Part shown: one piece after another, positions 36,783-46,865 of the stretch
How positions within the stretch are numbered: position 1 is the first letter of the stretch
How the letters are laid out: each line of letters begins with the position of its first letter
From: Paracoccus sp. S-4012
GTDB lineage: Bacteria > Pseudomonadota > Alphaproteobacteria > Rhodobacterales > Rhodobacteraceae
Assembly (NCBI RefSeq): GCF_009674885.1
Contig: NZ_WKKA01000001.1
Coordinates: 248,001-312,000, forward strand
DNA: 64,000 bases
Reading direction: 5' to 3'
Translations under genes and position numbers: made by a program
Notes under the pieces: model-generated
Database searches by the model: none
What the model was told of the DNA's origin: nothing
What the model saw: the letters and a program-made list of their open reading frames with translations, nothing else

Positions 36783-38275
36783 CGGCGCGCGGCGGCGCGC
36801 TCGAGCATCGCGCGGACGCCCTCGACCAGGCCCGTGCGCGCGACCTCGGTCTGCGCCGGCTGCGAGCGCCATTCCTCGTGCGTGATCTCGCCCGCGAGCC
36901 GCGCGCCGAGGTCGAGGTCCTTGAGCTGCACGACACCGCGCGCCGCCTCGTCCTCGCCCGCGATCACCGCCACCGGCGCGCGGCGGCGGTCGGCATATTT
37001 GAGCTGGTTGCCGAAGTTCCTGGGGTTGCCGAGATAGACCTCGGCCCGGATGCCCGCCGCCTGCAACTCGGCGGCCATGGCGAGGTAATCGGCCATCCGC
37101 GCGCGATCCATGACCGTCACGACCACCGGCCCGGCCTCGTCCTCCCCCGCCAGCCCCTTCTCGCGCAGCGCCGCGAGCAGCCGGTCCACGCCGATCGAGA
37201 CGCCGGTCGCCGGCACCTTCTGGCCCGTGAAGCGTTCGACCAGATCGTCATAGCGCCCGCCGCCCGCCACGCTGCCGAACTGGCGCGGGCGGCCCTTGTC
37301 GTCCAGCACCTCGAAGGTGAGCTCCGCCTCGAAGACCGGGCCGGTGTAATAGGCGAGGCCGCGGACGATGGAGGGATCGATGACGACGCGATCCGGGCCA
37401 AGTCCGAGCGCGGCGAGCAGGGTGGCGATGGTCGCCAGCTCCTCGACGCCCTCCGCGCCGGAGGCCGAGCCGCCGACGGCCATGCGCAGGTTGTCGAGCG
37501 TCGCCGCGTTGTCAGCGCCCTTGGAGGTCAGGAAGGCCAGCACCGGCGCGGCGGCGGCCTCGGTCAGGCCCACGCCCTCGATCTCGGCCCCGGATTGATC
37601 GCGGCGTCCGGCGGTCAGCAGCTGCCGCACCCCCTCGGCGCCGATCTTGTCGAACTTGTCGATGGTCCGCAGCACCGCGGCGGCCCGCTCGCCCGCGACG
37701 CCGACCGCCTCCAGCACCCCGTTCAGCACCTTGCGGTGGTTGATCCGCACCAGATAGTCGCCCGGCGCGATCCCGGCCGCCTCGAGCGCCTCGGCCAGCA
37801 TGGCGATGATCTCGGCATCCGCGGCGGGAGAGGCGCTGCCGACGGTGTCGGCGTCGCACTGGTAGAACTGCCGGAAGCGCCCCGGCCCCGGCTTCTCGTT
37901 GCGCCAGACCGGGCCCATCGCGTAGCGCCGGTAGGGCGAGGGCAGGTCGTTGCGATATTGCGCCGCGACGCGGGCGAGCGGCGCCGTCAGGTCGTAGCGC
38001 AAAGCCAGCCAGTCGCCCGAGCCGCCGCCGGGCACCGCCTCCTCCTGCCAGGCGAAGACGCCGGCATTGGGGCGGTCGGTGTCGGGCAGGAATTTTCCCA
38101 AGGCTTCGACCGTCTCGACCCCCGCGGTCTCGAGCGCGTCGAAGCCGTGCCGGTGGTAGACCGCGGCGATACGGTCCAGCATCGCCTTGCGCCCGGTCAC
38201 CTCGGCGCCGAAATAGTCGCGGAAGCCCTTGGGCGTCTCGGCCCGCGGGCGGCGGATTTTCTGGCTTGGCGGCAT
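36779..38275 (-). CDS. hisS: Histidyl-tRNA synthetase
   Basis: 498 residues from the ATG at 38275. Class II motifs: [15 protein letters not shown] (start of the core), [38 protein letters not shown] (motif 2), the histidine-specific [13 protein letters not shown], and [14 protein letters not shown] with [13 protein letters not shown] (motif 3). The C-terminal anticodon-binding domain is [21 protein letters not shown] onward. A continuous frame extends upstream into other genes, but the family start is [17 protein letters not shown]. First gene of hisS-hisZ-hisG. Confidence 0.95.
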   Translation of the reverse strand: MPPSQKIRRPRAETPKGFRDYFGAEVTGRKAMLDRIAAVYHRHGFDALETAGVETVEALGKFLPDTDRPNAGVFAWQEEAVPGGGSGDWLALRYDLTAPLARVAAQYRNDLPSPYRRYAMGPVWRNEKPGPGRFRQFYQCDADTVGSASPAADAEIIAMLAEALEAAGIAPGDYLVRINHRKVLNGVLEAVGVAGERAAAVLRTIDKFDKIGAEGVRQLLTAGRRDQSGAEIEGVGLTEAAAAPVLAFLTSKGADNAATLDNLRMAVGGSASGAEGVEELATIATLLAALGLGPDRVVIDPSIVRGLAYYTGPVFEAELTFEVLDDKGRPRQFGSVAGGGRYDDLVERFTGQKVPATGVSIGVDRLLAALREKGLAGEDEAGPVVVTVMDRARMADYLAMAAELQAAGIRAEVYLGNPRNFGNQLKYADRRRAPVAVIAGEDEAARGVVQLKDLDLGARLAGEITHEEWRSQPAQTEVARTGLVEGVRAMLERAAARR

Positions 38276-38322
38276 GGCGGCTTCCGGTCTGGTCGGGCGC
38301 CGGTCTAGCGAAGGGGGCGGGC

Positions 38323-38535
38323 ATGGACAAGGACGGGCGGCTGGAGCGGATCGAGGCGGCGCTCGCCCATGCGCTGCGGGCGGTGGAGGAGCTCTCCGAG
38401 GTCGTGGCCCGGCAGGATGCCGAGCTCGCCCGCCTCTCGCGCCGGGTGGGCCAGCTGCTCGAGCGCGAGGCCGAGCGCGAGGCGGATGCCGGCGGCACGA
38501 TCCCCATTGCCGACCAGCGGCCGCCGCACTGGTGA
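38323..38535 (+). CDS. slyX: SlyX-family protein
   Basis: 70 residues from the ATG at 38323. SlyX proteins are ~70-residue coiled coils that end in PPHY or similar; here the end is QRPPHW. The start [40 protein letters not shown] is one continuous heptad helix. It was first linked to sensitivity to lysis but the function is unknown. It is divergent from hisS and convergent with the secretion adaptor gene, whose stop lies 3 bp after its own. Confidence 0.82.
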   Translation: MDKDGRLERIEAALAHALRAVEELSEVVARQDAELARLSRRVGQLLEREAEREADAGGTIPIADQRPPHW

Positions 38536-38538
38536 GGC

Positions 38539-40008
38539 TCAGCTCTCGCGGAAGGCGCGGGCGAAGTAGTTGGACAGCGGCTGCATGAGGTAGTCGATCG
38601 GCCGCCGCTCGCCGGTCAGGACATAGACCTCGACCGGCATGCCGGGGACGAGGACCAGGTTGCCGAGCTTGGCGCGCTCCGCCTCGGGGATGCTGACCTC
38701 GCCGCGATAATAGGGCATCTGCGTGCGCTCGTCGGTCACGGCATCGGCCGAGATCCGCTCCAGCACGCCCTCGATCTCGGGCGTGGTGCGCGAGGCGAAG
38801 GCCGAGAAGCGCAGCCGCACCGGTTGGCCGGGGCGGACCTCGTCGATGTCGATGGTGGCGATTTGCGCCGCGATCACCAGCGGGCGGTCCTGCGGCACGA
38901 GGAACAGGATCGGATCGGCCGGGCGGATGACCGAGCGCGGCGTCGTCACCTGCAACTGGTGGACGATGCCCGAGACCGGGGCGCGGATCTCCAGCCGGGC
39001 GATCTGCTCGCCGAGGGAACGGCGGCGCTCGGCCAGTTCCAGCTCGCGATAGCCGAGATCGCGCAGCTCGGCCTCGGCGTTCTCGCGGCGGGTGGCGGTG
39101 AGGCGCAACTGCTCGATGTCGAGTTCGGTGATGCGTGCCTCGGCCTGCGCGCGGCTGGCCGCCAGCTCGCCCAGCCGGCCGTCGAGGCCCGCCGCGTCGC
39201 GCCGCAGCGCCAGCACCCGAGGCGCCTGCGCGAGGCCCTTGTCGAGCAGCGTCTGGGCATCGCCCAGCTCCTGCCCGATCAGCTCGCGCTGCTCGGCCAG
39301 CGCGGCGGACTGGGCGTTGATCCCCTCGATCTGGGCCCGCATCTGCTCGGCCTGCTTGTCGAGCTGGTCGAGCGATTGCCGCAGCGTGTCGAGCCGGGCC
39401 TCGAACAGCGCCGTCTGGCCCTGCATCAGCTCGGCGGCGTCGGGATCGGTGGCCGCGGCATCCACCAGAGGGGCGGGGAAGGTGAGGGTCTCGGCATCGG
39501 CGCGTTCGGCCTCGAGCCGGCCGCGGCGGGCCATGACCTCGAAATACTGGCCCTCGACGATCGAGCGTTCGGTCGTGAGCAGCGCGCCGTCGAGGCGGAT
39601 CAGCGGCTGCCCGGCTTCGACGGTCTGGCCCTCGCGGACCAGGATCGCGTCGACCACGCCGCCATCGGGGTGCTGGACGACCTGCCGGTGAAGCTCGACC
39701 TCGACCTGCCCCTGGGCGACCACGGCCCCGCCGATGCGCGCGCCCCAGGCCCATCCGCCCAGGGCCCCGACGAGGAGCAGGAGGCCCATGAAGCCGAGCA
39801 GCAGGCCGCCACGCGCTGACCACCGGCGCGGGGGCGGCGGCGGCTCGGGGCGGAGCGGCGTCGGATCGCGCGGCGCCTCGGCCTCGCGCGCGGGCGGCGG
39901 CGCGCCGTTCGGCTGGCCGGTGCGGCCGGGCGAATAGGCGGTGCCGGTGACGCCGGTGACGCGATAGGCGGGCGCGTCGGTGCCTGCCGTGAGATCCTTG
40001 TCGCTCAT
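38539..40008 (-). CDS. Type I secretion membrane-fusion (HlyD/PrtE-type) adaptor
   Basis: 489 residues from the ATG at 40008. A proline-rich cytoplasmic leader (~60 residues), one membrane helix ([22 protein letters not shown]), then lipoyl/barrel segments ([45 protein letters not shown]), a long coiled coil (residues ~190-330), the return lipoyl half ([33 protein letters not shown]) and a C-terminal beta domain ending [35 protein letters not shown]. It bridges the ABC exporter to a TolC-like outer-membrane channel. It overlaps the ATPase stop by 4 bp. Confidence 0.93.
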   Translation of the reverse strand: MSDKDLTAGTDAPAYRVTGVTGTAYSPGRTGQPNGAPPPAREAEAPRDPTPLRPEPPPPPRRWSARGGLLLGFMGLLLLVGALGGWAWGARIGGAVVAQGQVEVELHRQVVQHPDGGVVDAILVREGQTVEAGQPLIRLDGALLTTERSIVEGQYFEVMARRGRLEAERADAETLTFPAPLVDAAATDPDAAELMQGQTALFEARLDTLRQSLDQLDKQAEQMRAQIEGINAQSAALAEQRELIGQELGDAQTLLDKGLAQAPRVLALRRDAAGLDGRLGELAASRAQAEARITELDIEQLRLTATRRENAEAELRDLGYRELELAERRRSLGEQIARLEIRAPVSGIVHQLQVTTPRSVIRPADPILFLVPQDRPLVIAAQIATIDIDEVRPGQPVRLRFSAFASRTTPEIEGVLERISADAVTDERTQMPYYRGEVSIPEAERAKLGNLVLVPGMPVEVYVLTGERRPIDYLMQPLSNYFARAFRES

Positions 40009-41744
40009 GCCACACCCGTCCCGGCGCTGCCCGCCCGCTGGATCTCGCCCGCGTTGCGCACCACCGCCTTCAGCACCTCCTCGCGCGGGCCGAAGGCGCG
40101 GCGCACGCCGCCCTCCAGCATCAGCAGGAGCTCGCATTCATTGATGGCGGCGGGCCGGTGCGCCATGATGATGACCGCGCCGCCCCGCGCCTTGATCGCG
40201 CGGATGGCGCGGTTCAGCGCCTCGGAGCCTTCGTTGTCAAGGTTCGAGTTCGGCTCGTCGAGGACGAACAGCACCGGGTCGGCATAGAGCGCCCGAGCGA
40301 GGCCGATGCGCTGGATCTGCCCGCCCGAGAGGCGCCCGCCGGTCTGCGAGACGAGAGTGTCGTAACCCTCGGGCAGCTCGAGGATCATGCGGTGGGCGTT
40401 GGCCGCCGTCGCCGCGGCCACGACGCGCGCAGCGTCCGGCTTGGTCGAGAGGCGGGCGATGTTCTCGGCGATGGTGCCGTCGAACAGCGTGACCTGCTGC
40501 GGCAGGTAGCCGATCAGCTGGCCCAGAACGTCCGGGTCGTACTGGTCGAGCGTCGCGCCGCCGAGGCGGATGGTGCCCGCGGCGGGGGTCCAGGCGCCGA
40601 TCAGCGCCTTGGCGAGCGTCGTCTTGCCCGCGCCGGAAGCGCCGATCACGCCGAGCGCCTGGCCCGGGCCGAGCGCGAAGCTGACGCCGCGTAGCGTGGC
40701 GAGGTTCTGGCCGGGCGGCACGACCGAGAGCTGGCTCACCTCCAGCTTCGCCTCGGGACGGGGGAGCGCGGTGCGGGGCGCGAGCGGGGGACGGCGCGAG
40801 AGCAGCCCGGCGAGCCGCCGCCAGCCATCCTGAGCCGCCTGGACCGAGGCCCAGCCGCCGACCACCTGGTCCACCGGCGCGAGCGCCCGGCCCATCAGGA
40901 TCGAGGCGGCGATCATGGCGCCGGGCGTCAGCTGGGCCCGCAGGACCAGCCAGGCCCCGGCGGCGAGCAGCGCGCTTTGCAAAAAGAGGCGGAAGGTGCG
41001 CGAGAAGACGGTGAAGCCCGCCGCCCGGTCGGCGCCGCTGACCGCCGCGACCGCCGAGACGTCGCGCGCGGCCTTCCACCGCGCATGCGCCGCACCGCGC
41101 ATGCCGAGTGCGCCCACAAGCTCTCCCGCGTCGCGATAGAGATCGCCCATCCGCTCGGCCGCCTTGCCGTAGCGCATGGCCTGCTGCAGCGGCTTGCGGC
41201 TGAAAAGCTGGTTCGCCAGCGTCGTCAGGACCAGCACCACGAGCCCCGCCAGCGCCACGAGGCCGAGGATCGGATGCAGCAGGAACACCGCCGCCATGAA
41301 GAGCGGCGCGAACGGCAGGTCGAACAGCGCCAGCAGCAGCGGCGAGCCGACCAGCCGCTGCACCGAATCGAGGTCGCGCATGCCGCCCTGCAGGACGGCC
41401 GAGTCCGGCGCGGCCCCGCCCTCGCGCAACGCGGCATCGAAGACCCGCGGCTCCAGCCGCTCCTGCAGGCGGGCGCCGACGCGGGTCATCACCCGGCTGC
41501 GGGCGAGGTCGATCGCCCCCATCAGCACGAACAGCGCGGTGACGAGCGCAAAGAGCGCCGCCAGCGTCGGCACCGAGCGGCTGGTCAGCACCCGGTCATA
41601 GACCTGCATCATGAAGAGCGGCCCGGTGAGCATCAGCAGGTTCACCGCCACCGAGAACAGCCCGACAGCCGCCAGCAGCGGCCATGACTGGCCGCGCGCG
41701 GCCGAAAGCTCGGCCCATCCGTGTCGCTGAGGCGTGAGTGTCAT
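40005..41744 (-). CDS. Type I secretion ABC transporter, permease-ATPase fusion
   Basis: 579 residues, the PrtD/AprD length without a C39 peptidase domain. The N-terminal half has five to six membrane helices (residues ~25-300). The C-terminal ATPase has Walker [15 protein letters not shown] near residue 365, the signature [19 protein letters not shown] and Walker [17 protein letters not shown] near 488. It should export an RTX-type protein or other substrate with a C-terminal signal. No substrate gene is adjacent. It is co-translated with the adaptor. Confidence 0.93.
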   Translation of the reverse strand: MTLTPQRHGWAELSAARGQSWPLLAAVGLFSVAVNLLMLTGPLFMMQVYDRVLTSRSVPTLAALFALVTALFVLMGAIDLARSRVMTRVGARLQERLEPRVFDAALREGGAAPDSAVLQGGMRDLDSVQRLVGSPLLLALFDLPFAPLFMAAVFLLHPILGLVALAGLVVLVLTTLANQLFSRKPLQQAMRYGKAAERMGDLYRDAGELVGALGMRGAAHARWKAARDVSAVAAVSGADRAAGFTVFSRTFRLFLQSALLAAGAWLVLRAQLTPGAMIAASILMGRALAPVDQVVGGWASVQAAQDGWRRLAGLLSRRPPLAPRTALPRPEAKLEVSQLSVVPPGQNLATLRGVSFALGPGQALGVIGASGAGKTTLAKALIGAWTPAAGTIRLGGATLDQYDPDVLGQLIGYLPQQVTLFDGTIAENIARLSTKPDAARVVAAATAANAHRMILELPEGYDTLVSQTGGRLSGGQIQRIGLARALYADPVLFVLDEPNSNLDNEGSEALNRAIRAIKARGGAVIIMAHRPAAINECELLLMLEGGVRRAFGPREEVLKAVVRNAGEIQRAGSAGTGVA

Positions 41745-41834
41745 CTCGCCCTTCCATGTCCATTGCAGCGCCGCGTCGGGCCGAGTCGTCGGGCCGAGGC
41801 TAGCGCCGGAATCTTTACGCGCGGTTGACGCGCG

Positions 41835-44117
41835 TCAGTTGCTGCCCATCGCCTGTCCCAAGGCCGCCGCCAGCGGATCGGCCCCGCCCTGCGGCGCCAC
41901 CGGGGAGGCCTGTCCCTCCGGCCCGTTGCTGACGATGCGGCCCGGCGTCGCTGGCGCGCCCATCGCCTCGCCCAGCGCCGCCTGCATCGGGTCGCCCGCG
42001 GGCGCGCCCAGCACCTGACCGAGCGCGGCCGCGAGCGGGTCGCCACCCTCCATCGCCACCGGCGTGATCTGCGTCGCGCCCACGCCCTCGGGGAAGTCGG
42101 TCCCGAGCGCCACATTGGGCAGGCCCTCGTGGATCTCGGCCATGACCGCCTGCCACATCTCGGCCGGCAGCCCGCCGCCGGTGACGCCGGTCAGCGGCGT
42201 GTTGTCATCATAGCCCATCCAGACGCCGGTAACGTATTGATCGGTGAACCCGATGAACCAGGCATCGCGGTAGGAGGAGGTGGTGCCGGTCTTGCCCGCG
42301 GCGTCGCGCCCCGGCAGCTTCGCCCGGCCGCCGGTGCCGCCCTCGATCACCTGCCGCATCATGCCGATCAACTCGCCGGCCGCCTTCTGCGAGATCACCC
42401 GCCGGCCCATGCCGCCCGACTGGCCGATCAGCGGCGTGTCGTCGCTCTTCAGGCGCACCTCGACCATGCCGTAGGGGCGCACGGCGGTGCCGCCGTTGCG
42501 GATGCCGGCATAGGCGCCGGTCATCTCGAGCAGCGTCGATTCGGAGGCGCCGAGGCCCAGCGAGGGCGAGTGCGTCATGTCGCCGCCGAAGCCGAAATCC
42601 TCGGCCACGCGGCGCACGTTCTCGCGGCCCGCGGCCTCCTGCAAGCGGATGGTCGCGGTGTTGATCGACTGCGACAGCGCCCGGGTCAGCGTGATCTCGC
42701 CCAGATAGCGGCGGGTGTAGTTCTGCGGCGACCAGGGGCCGGAGCCGGGGATGTTGATGGTCAGCGGTCCGTCCAGCACGATCGAATCGGGCGAGTAGCC
42801 TTGGTCGAGCGCCGCGGCGAAGACGAAGGGCTTGAAGGCCGAGCCGGGCTGGCGGCGGGCCTGGGTCGCGCGGTTGAAGGTGCCGTCCTCGGTGTTGGTG
42901 CGCCCGCCGATCATCGCGCGCACCGCGCCGTCGGCGCTCATCACGACTACCGCCGCCTGCGCGGCCGAGCCTTCCTTCACCTTCTCGGCGAAGATCTGGT
43001 TCATCGCACGCTCGGCCGCGCGCTGCACCCGCTGGTCGAAGGTGGTGCGGATGACCACGTCCTCGGTCGTCTCGGAGGTGAGGAAGCCCGGCCCGCTTTC
43101 CATCAGCCAGTCGGCGAAATAGCCGCCGGACCGCGCGGCGGCGGCGCGCGACAGCTGCGCCGGGTTGGCGCGCGCCGCCTCGAGCTCGGGTTCGTTGATG
43201 TAGCCCTGCTCGCGCATCAGCGCGAGGACCACGTTGGCGCGGTTCTGCGACCGCTGGATGTTGCCGGTCGGCGCGTAATAGGAGGGCGCCTGCAGCAGCC
43301 CGGCCAGCATCGCCGCCTCCGGCAGCGACACCTCGAGCGCCGGCTTGTCGAAATAACGCTGCGAAGCGGCCTCGAAGCCGCGCGCGCCGCCGCCGAGATA
43401 ACTGCGGTTCATGTAGATGTTGAGGATGTCGTCCTTGGAGTACTTGATCTCCAGGGCGAGCGAGAAGGGCACTTCCTTGACCTTGCGCCAGAGCGACGAG
43501 GTCCGGCACTCGGCTTCGAAGGCCGATTCGCTCTCCCAACGGGTCGGGTCGAACTCCTCGCCGAGGCAGAGCAGCTTCGAGACCTGCTGGGTGATGGTCG
43601 AGCCGCCATGCCCCTCCAGCGGGCCGCGGCCCTCGGAGAGGTTGATGCGGATGGCCGAGGCGATGCCGCGCGGGTCGATGCCGGGGTGGATGTAGAACCG
43701 CCGGTCCTCGGTCGCGATCACCGCCTCGCGCAGGACGGGCGCGATCTTGTCGGAGGTAACCATGCCGAAGGTCTCGCCGCGCCAAGCGAAGGTCCGCCCG
43801 TCGGTGTCCATCATCGTGACCGAGCCGCGGGCGCGGCCGTCGAACAGCTCCGCCGCCTCGGGGAGGTCCGCGTAGTAAAACGCCGTGGCGGTGCTCAGAA
43901 TCAGCAGCATCACCAGCCCGAGCCGCCAGAACGAGCCCCAGAGGACGCGCCAGACCAGCGAGATTCCCCCCGTGACGCTGCGCACCAGCCAGTTGCCGCG
44001 ACGCGCCGGCCGCGCCTTCGCCCGCCGCCTCGGCTTGCGGGGCGATTCGGGCGGGGGCTCGGTTACGATGCGTCGATCGGCGGTCAGGCGCCGCGGCGAT
44101 CCGCTGGGTTTCTTCAT
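41835..44117 (-). CDS. Class A penicillin-binding protein (PBP1A-like)
   Basis: 760 residues from the ATG at 44117; upstream in-frame codons start only with TTG. A basic N-terminal tail, one membrane helix (GSFWRLGLVMLLILSTATAFYYADLP) and then the GT51 transglycosylase, with ATEDRRFYIHPGIDPRGIASAI and GHGGSTITQQVSKLLCLG. The transpeptidase has the SxxK motif in QPGSAFKPFVFAAALDQG (Ser near 425), SQSINTATIRL (SxN) and KTGTTSSYRDAWFIGF (KTG, near 607). The C-terminus is a Ala/Gly/Gln-rich tail with repeated LAAALGQ units. It builds peptidoglycan strands. Confidence 0.93.
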   Translation of the reverse strand: MKKPSGSPRRLTADRRIVTEPPPESPRKPRRRAKARPARRGNWLVRSVTGGISLVWRVLWGSFWRLGLVMLLILSTATAFYYADLPEAAELFDGRARGSVTMMDTDGRTFAWRGETFGMVTSDKIAPVLREAVIATEDRRFYIHPGIDPRGIASAIRINLSEGRGPLEGHGGSTITQQVSKLLCLGEEFDPTRWESESAFEAECRTSSLWRKVKEVPFSLALEIKYSKDDILNIYMNRSYLGGGARGFEAASQRYFDKPALEVSLPEAAMLAGLLQAPSYYAPTGNIQRSQNRANVVLALMREQGYINEPELEAARANPAQLSRAAAARSGGYFADWLMESGPGFLTSETTEDVVIRTTFDQRVQRAAERAMNQIFAEKVKEGSAAQAAVVVMSADGAVRAMIGGRTNTEDGTFNRATQARRQPGSAFKPFVFAAALDQGYSPDSIVLDGPLTINIPGSGPWSPQNYTRRYLGEITLTRALSQSINTATIRLQEAAGRENVRRVAEDFGFGGDMTHSPSLGLGASESTLLEMTGAYAGIRNGGTAVRPYGMVEVRLKSDDTPLIGQSGGMGRRVISQKAAGELIGMMRQVIEGGTGGRAKLPGRDAAGKTGTTSSYRDAWFIGFTDQYVTGVWMGYDDNTPLTGVTGGGLPAEMWQAVMAEIHEGLPNVALGTDFPEGVGATQITPVAMEGGDPLAAALGQVLGAPAGDPMQAALGEAMGAPATPGRIVSNGPEGQASPVAPQGGADPLAAALGQAMGSN

Positions 44118-44250
44118 CTGCTCGTCCTGCCCCGGCCGTCTCGCGCGGCTCGTCAAAACGCGAAGTTACAGCAAAGCCGCGGCTATTGGAAACCGCGCGC
44201 ACCGAAGCGTGACCGGAGGAGAGCGGCGGACCGCCGCCCGCGTGTCCGCC

Positions 44251-45240
44251 TCAGGCGATCCGCTCGACCACGAAGCCCGAAAGGTCAGCCAGCATCCGCC
44301 GCAGGGGCGTGTCCGGCAGGGCGCCCAGAGCGTCGCGGGCCTGCCCGGCCCAGTCGAGGGCGTCGGCGCGGGCTGCCTCCATCGCGCCGTGGCGCGCCAG
44401 CAGCGCAATCGCGTGCTGCAGGTCGCCGCCACGCTGGTCGCCGGCCTCGATCACCCGCGACCAGAAGGCGCGCTCCTCGTCACTGGCGCGCGCGACGGCC
44501 TTGATGACCGGCAGGGTCAGCTTGCGCTCGCGGAAATCGTCGCCGACCTCCTTGCCGATCACCGCGGCGCTGCCGCCGTAGTCGAGCAGGTCGTCCACGA
44601 TCTGGAAGGCGATCCCCAGGGCGTCGCCATAGGTCCGCAGCGCATCGACCTGCGCCTCGCTGCCGCCCGCGATCACGCCGCCGACCTCGGCCGCGGCGGC
44701 GAAGAGCGCCGCGGTCTTGCCGCGCACGACCTGAAGATAGGTCGCTTCGCTGGTGGACAGATCCTGCGCCGCGGTCAGCTGCAGCACCTCGCCCTCGGCG
44801 ATCACGGCGGAGGCATCGGCGAGGATGTCGAGCACGCGCAGGCTGCCGGTCTCGGTCATCAGCTGGAAGCTGCGGGCGAAGAGGTAGTCTCCGACCAGCA
44901 CGCTCGACTTGTTGTCCCAGAGCAGATTCGCCGTCGGCCGCCCCCGCCGCTTGCTGCTCTCGTCCACCACGTCGTCGTGAAGCAGCGTCGCGGTATGCAG
45001 GAACTCCACCGTCGCCGCGAGGCGGATGTGGTCCTCGCCCTGGTAGCCGAGCGCCTTCGCGGCCGCGAGCGTCAGCATCGGCCGCAGCCGCTTGCCGCCG
45101 GCCTCGACCAGATGCGCCGTGACCTCGGGGATGCGGGGCGCGTGGCGGCTGGCCATCCGCTCGCGGATCAGGGCGTTCACGCGCGTCATCTCGGCGTCGA
45201 GTTCGGCGGACAGGCGGTCGAGCGGGGTGGGATCGTTCAT
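44251..45240 (-). CDS. ispB: All-trans polyprenyl diphosphate synthase
   Basis: 329 residues from the ATG at 45240. The first Asp-rich motif is LLHDDVVDESSKRRGRPTAN and the second is QIVDDLLDYGGSAAVIGK, both complete; GGKRLRPMLTLAAAKAL and FREKLTLPVI-like RERKLTLPVIKAV also match. It makes the octa-, nona- or decaprenyl tail for ubiquinone (chain length cannot be read here). Divergent from a DUF2007 gene, and 133 bp upstream of the penicillin-binding protein gene's start on the same strand. Confidence 0.92.
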   Translation of the reverse strand: MNDPTPLDRLSAELDAEMTRVNALIRERMASRHAPRIPEVTAHLVEAGGKRLRPMLTLAAAKALGYQGEDHIRLAATVEFLHTATLLHDDVVDESSKRRGRPTANLLWDNKSSVLVGDYLFARSFQLMTETGSLRVLDILADASAVIAEGEVLQLTAAQDLSTSEATYLQVVRGKTAALFAAAAEVGGVIAGGSEAQVDALRTYGDALGIAFQIVDDLLDYGGSAAVIGKEVGDDFRERKLTLPVIKAVARASDEERAFWSRVIEAGDQRGGDLQHAIALLARHGAMEAARADALDWAGQARDALGALPDTPLRRMLADLSGFVVERIA

Positions 45241-45299
45241 CGGGCGTGCCTTTCGCCCGCCCCTTGCCACGGCCCCCCGGCTTCCGCAAGTTTCCCGCC

Positions 45300-45512
45300 A
45301 TGAAGGAACTGATCCGCAGCAACGACCCCGTCCGCCTCTCGCGCGCCGCCGGACTCCTCGAGGCCGAGGGCATCCCCAGCTTCGAGCTGGACGGACACAT
45401 GAGCATCCTCGACGGGTCGATCGGCATCCTGCCGCGGCGGCTGATGGTGGCCGACCGCGATCATTTCATGGCCCTCGCGATCCTGCGCGACCATGACCTC
45501 ATCGACGGCTGA
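45300..45512 (+). CDS. DUF2007-type small protein
   Basis: 70 residues: MKELIRSNDPVRLSRAAGLLEAEGIPSFELDGHMSILDGS, ending LMVADRDHFMALAILRDHDLI. This matches the DUF2007 pattern, a small alpha/beta fold that resembles the PII/ACT regulatory type in shape; function unknown. It overlaps the methyltransferase gene by 20 bp and is probably coupled to it. Confidence 0.85.
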   Translation: MKELIRSNDPVRLSRAAGLLEAEGIPSFELDGHMSILDGSIGILPRRLMVADRDHFMALAILRDHDLIDG

Positions 45513-46272
45513 ACCGGGCGCGACCCGGTGCGACGCGTTCCTCGGCGGCGCCTTGCTGCTGGAGCAGCCGGTGCGCGGCTACCGCGCCGGGATGGACGCG
45601 GTTCTGCTGGCCGCCGCCTGCCCGGCCCGGCCGGGGGAGAGGGTGCTGGAGCTTGGCTGCGGCGCCGGGGCGGCGGTGCTGGCGCTGTCGCGGCGCGTGG
45701 CGGGCATCGAGGCCGCGGGACTGGAGGTGCAGGGGAAATATGCCGCGCTGGCGCGGGCGAATGCGGCGGGCAACGGCCTGAGCCTGGAGGTGGTCGAGGG
45801 CGACCTCGCGGCGATGCCGGAGGCGCTGCGCGGCCGCTCCTTCGATCACGTCATCGCGAACCCGCCCTTCTTCGCCGCCGGTCCCTCTGCCCCGGATGCC
45901 GGGCGCAGCCGCGCGCGGCACGAGACGACGCCGCTTGCCGTCTGGGCCGATGCCGGGCTGCGGCGGCTGCGGCCCGGCGGCTGGCTGACGCTGATCCTGC
46001 CCGCGGGGCGGATGGGCAGCCTACTGGCGGCGCTCGAGGGCCGCGGCGGTGATGCCCGTGTGCTGCCGGTCGCGCCGCGCGACGGCCGCCCGGCGGGGCG
46101 GGTCATCGTCGCCGCGCGCAAGGGGGCGAAGGCGCCGCTGACCCTGCTGCCGCCCCTCGTCCTGCACGCGCAGGCGGCGCATCTGACGGATGGCGAGGAC
46201 CTGACGCCCGCCGCTCAGGCGGTCCTCCGCCGGGGCGCGGCATTATCGCTCGCCTTTGTGCAAACCGGGTGA
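45493..46272 (+). CDS. TrmN6-like tRNA/RNA N6-adenine methyltransferase
   Basis: 259 residues. The SAM motif is VLELGCGAGAAVLALSRRV, and the catalytic N6-amino motif is VIANPPFFAAG (NPPF). The start DAFLGGALLLEQPVRGYRAGMDAVLLAAACPA is typical of the YfiC/TrmN6 family, which methylates A37 of tRNA1-Val in E. coli. The target here is an inference. It starts inside the DUF2007 gene. Confidence 0.85.
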   Translation: MTSSTAEPGATRCDAFLGGALLLEQPVRGYRAGMDAVLLAAACPARPGERVLELGCGAGAAVLALSRRVAGIEAAGLEVQGKYAALARANAAGNGLSLEVVEGDLAAMPEALRGRSFDHVIANPPFFAAGPSAPDAGRSRARHETTPLAVWADAGLRRLRPGGWLTLILPAGRMGSLLAALEGRGGDARVLPVAPRDGRPAGRVIVAARKGAKAPLTLLPPLVLHAQAAHLTDGEDLTPAAQAVLRRGAALSLAFVQTG

Positions 46273-46327
46273 CAGCGGGACGGGAACGTGGTGGGATCGG
46301 CGTCACTGGCATAACAGGAGGATGACC

Positions 46328-46540
46328 ATGACCGTCGCGTCCCACGTCCAGGAACTCCGCCGAAAGCATCAGGCGCTCAGCGCCGCGGTCGAGACCGCGC
46401 AGCGCAACCCCGGCATGAGCGATATCGAGATCGCCCGGATGAAGAAGGAGAAGCTCCGGCTGAAGGAGGAGATCTCGCGCCTGACACCGGACGCAGCGGA
46501 GGGGGCCAACGGCACGGCGATGCGCCAGCCGGCGGGCTGA
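46328..46540 (+). CDS. DUF465 (YdcH-type) small protein
   Basis: 70 residues from the second ATG (46328): AGGAGG stands directly before the first ATG (46322) and six bases before the second, so the second is preferred. The middle VQELRRKHQALSAAVETAQRNPGMSDIEIARMKKEKLRLKEEI is the DUF465 signature, a short helical hairpin. Function unknown. A repeat element follows 16 bp after the stop. Confidence 0.88.
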   Translation: MTVASHVQELRRKHQALSAAVETAQRNPGMSDIEIARMKKEKLRLKEEISRLTPDAAEGANGTAMRQPAG

Positions 46541-46556
46541 CCCTGCCGCGCGAAGA

Positions 46557-46608
46557 GTGGGGGCTTCGCGCCCCCACACCCCCGCGGGATATTTCTGGAC
46601 AGAAGAAG
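46557..46608 (+). repeat. Hairpin plus GGATATTT repeat, copy 1
   Basis: The stem GTGGGGG (46557-46563) / CCCCCAC (46571-46577) is followed by a 26-bp core, 46583-46608, that begins CGCGGGATATTT and ends GACAGAAGAAG. The same hairpin-plus-core layout recurs at 52804-52856 with two core mismatches. I recall similar sequences at many gene ends in Rhodobacteraceae. It may also serve as a terminator for the DUF465 gene. Confidence 0.8.
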
Positions 46609-46865
46609 GGACAGGTAACGGTCGGGCGCTGGGCGGCCGATGGCCTTCCAAACGGCGATGGGAGCCGGCCTCGTCACTGGCGACACGGGACTCCTCTGAC
46701 GGAGAAGCAGTGGCTTCGCGCCGTGGGTCGTCGCTGAGCCCGGCCCGGTTCGACTTGCCAGTTGTCATGTCACGGTCGGACCGCGCCGTCGTCGAGCAGC
46801 CGATCCGCCGCAGCGTCGCTCCGGGCAATTTCCTGAACGACGCGCGGCGTTTCGGGTTGCGGGAC
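46609..46865. other. Intergenic region, nothing supported
   Basis: About 257 bp between repeat copy 1 and the phbB stop (the whole gap from 46541 is 325 bp). I see no coding pattern, tRNA, strong hairpin or promoter here. It might be decayed sequence. Confidence 0.5.

Noticed and set aside
36779..40015. A continuous 1078-codon minus-strand frame through hisS and beyond
   Set aside because: Only the hisS part (to 38275) matches a protein family. The upstream stretch runs over slyX (opposite strand) and the adaptor gene in another frame and is just GC-rich open frame.
42129..44504. Long plus-strand frame opposite the penicillin-binding protein gene
   Set aside because: Antisense of a fully conserved class A PBP.
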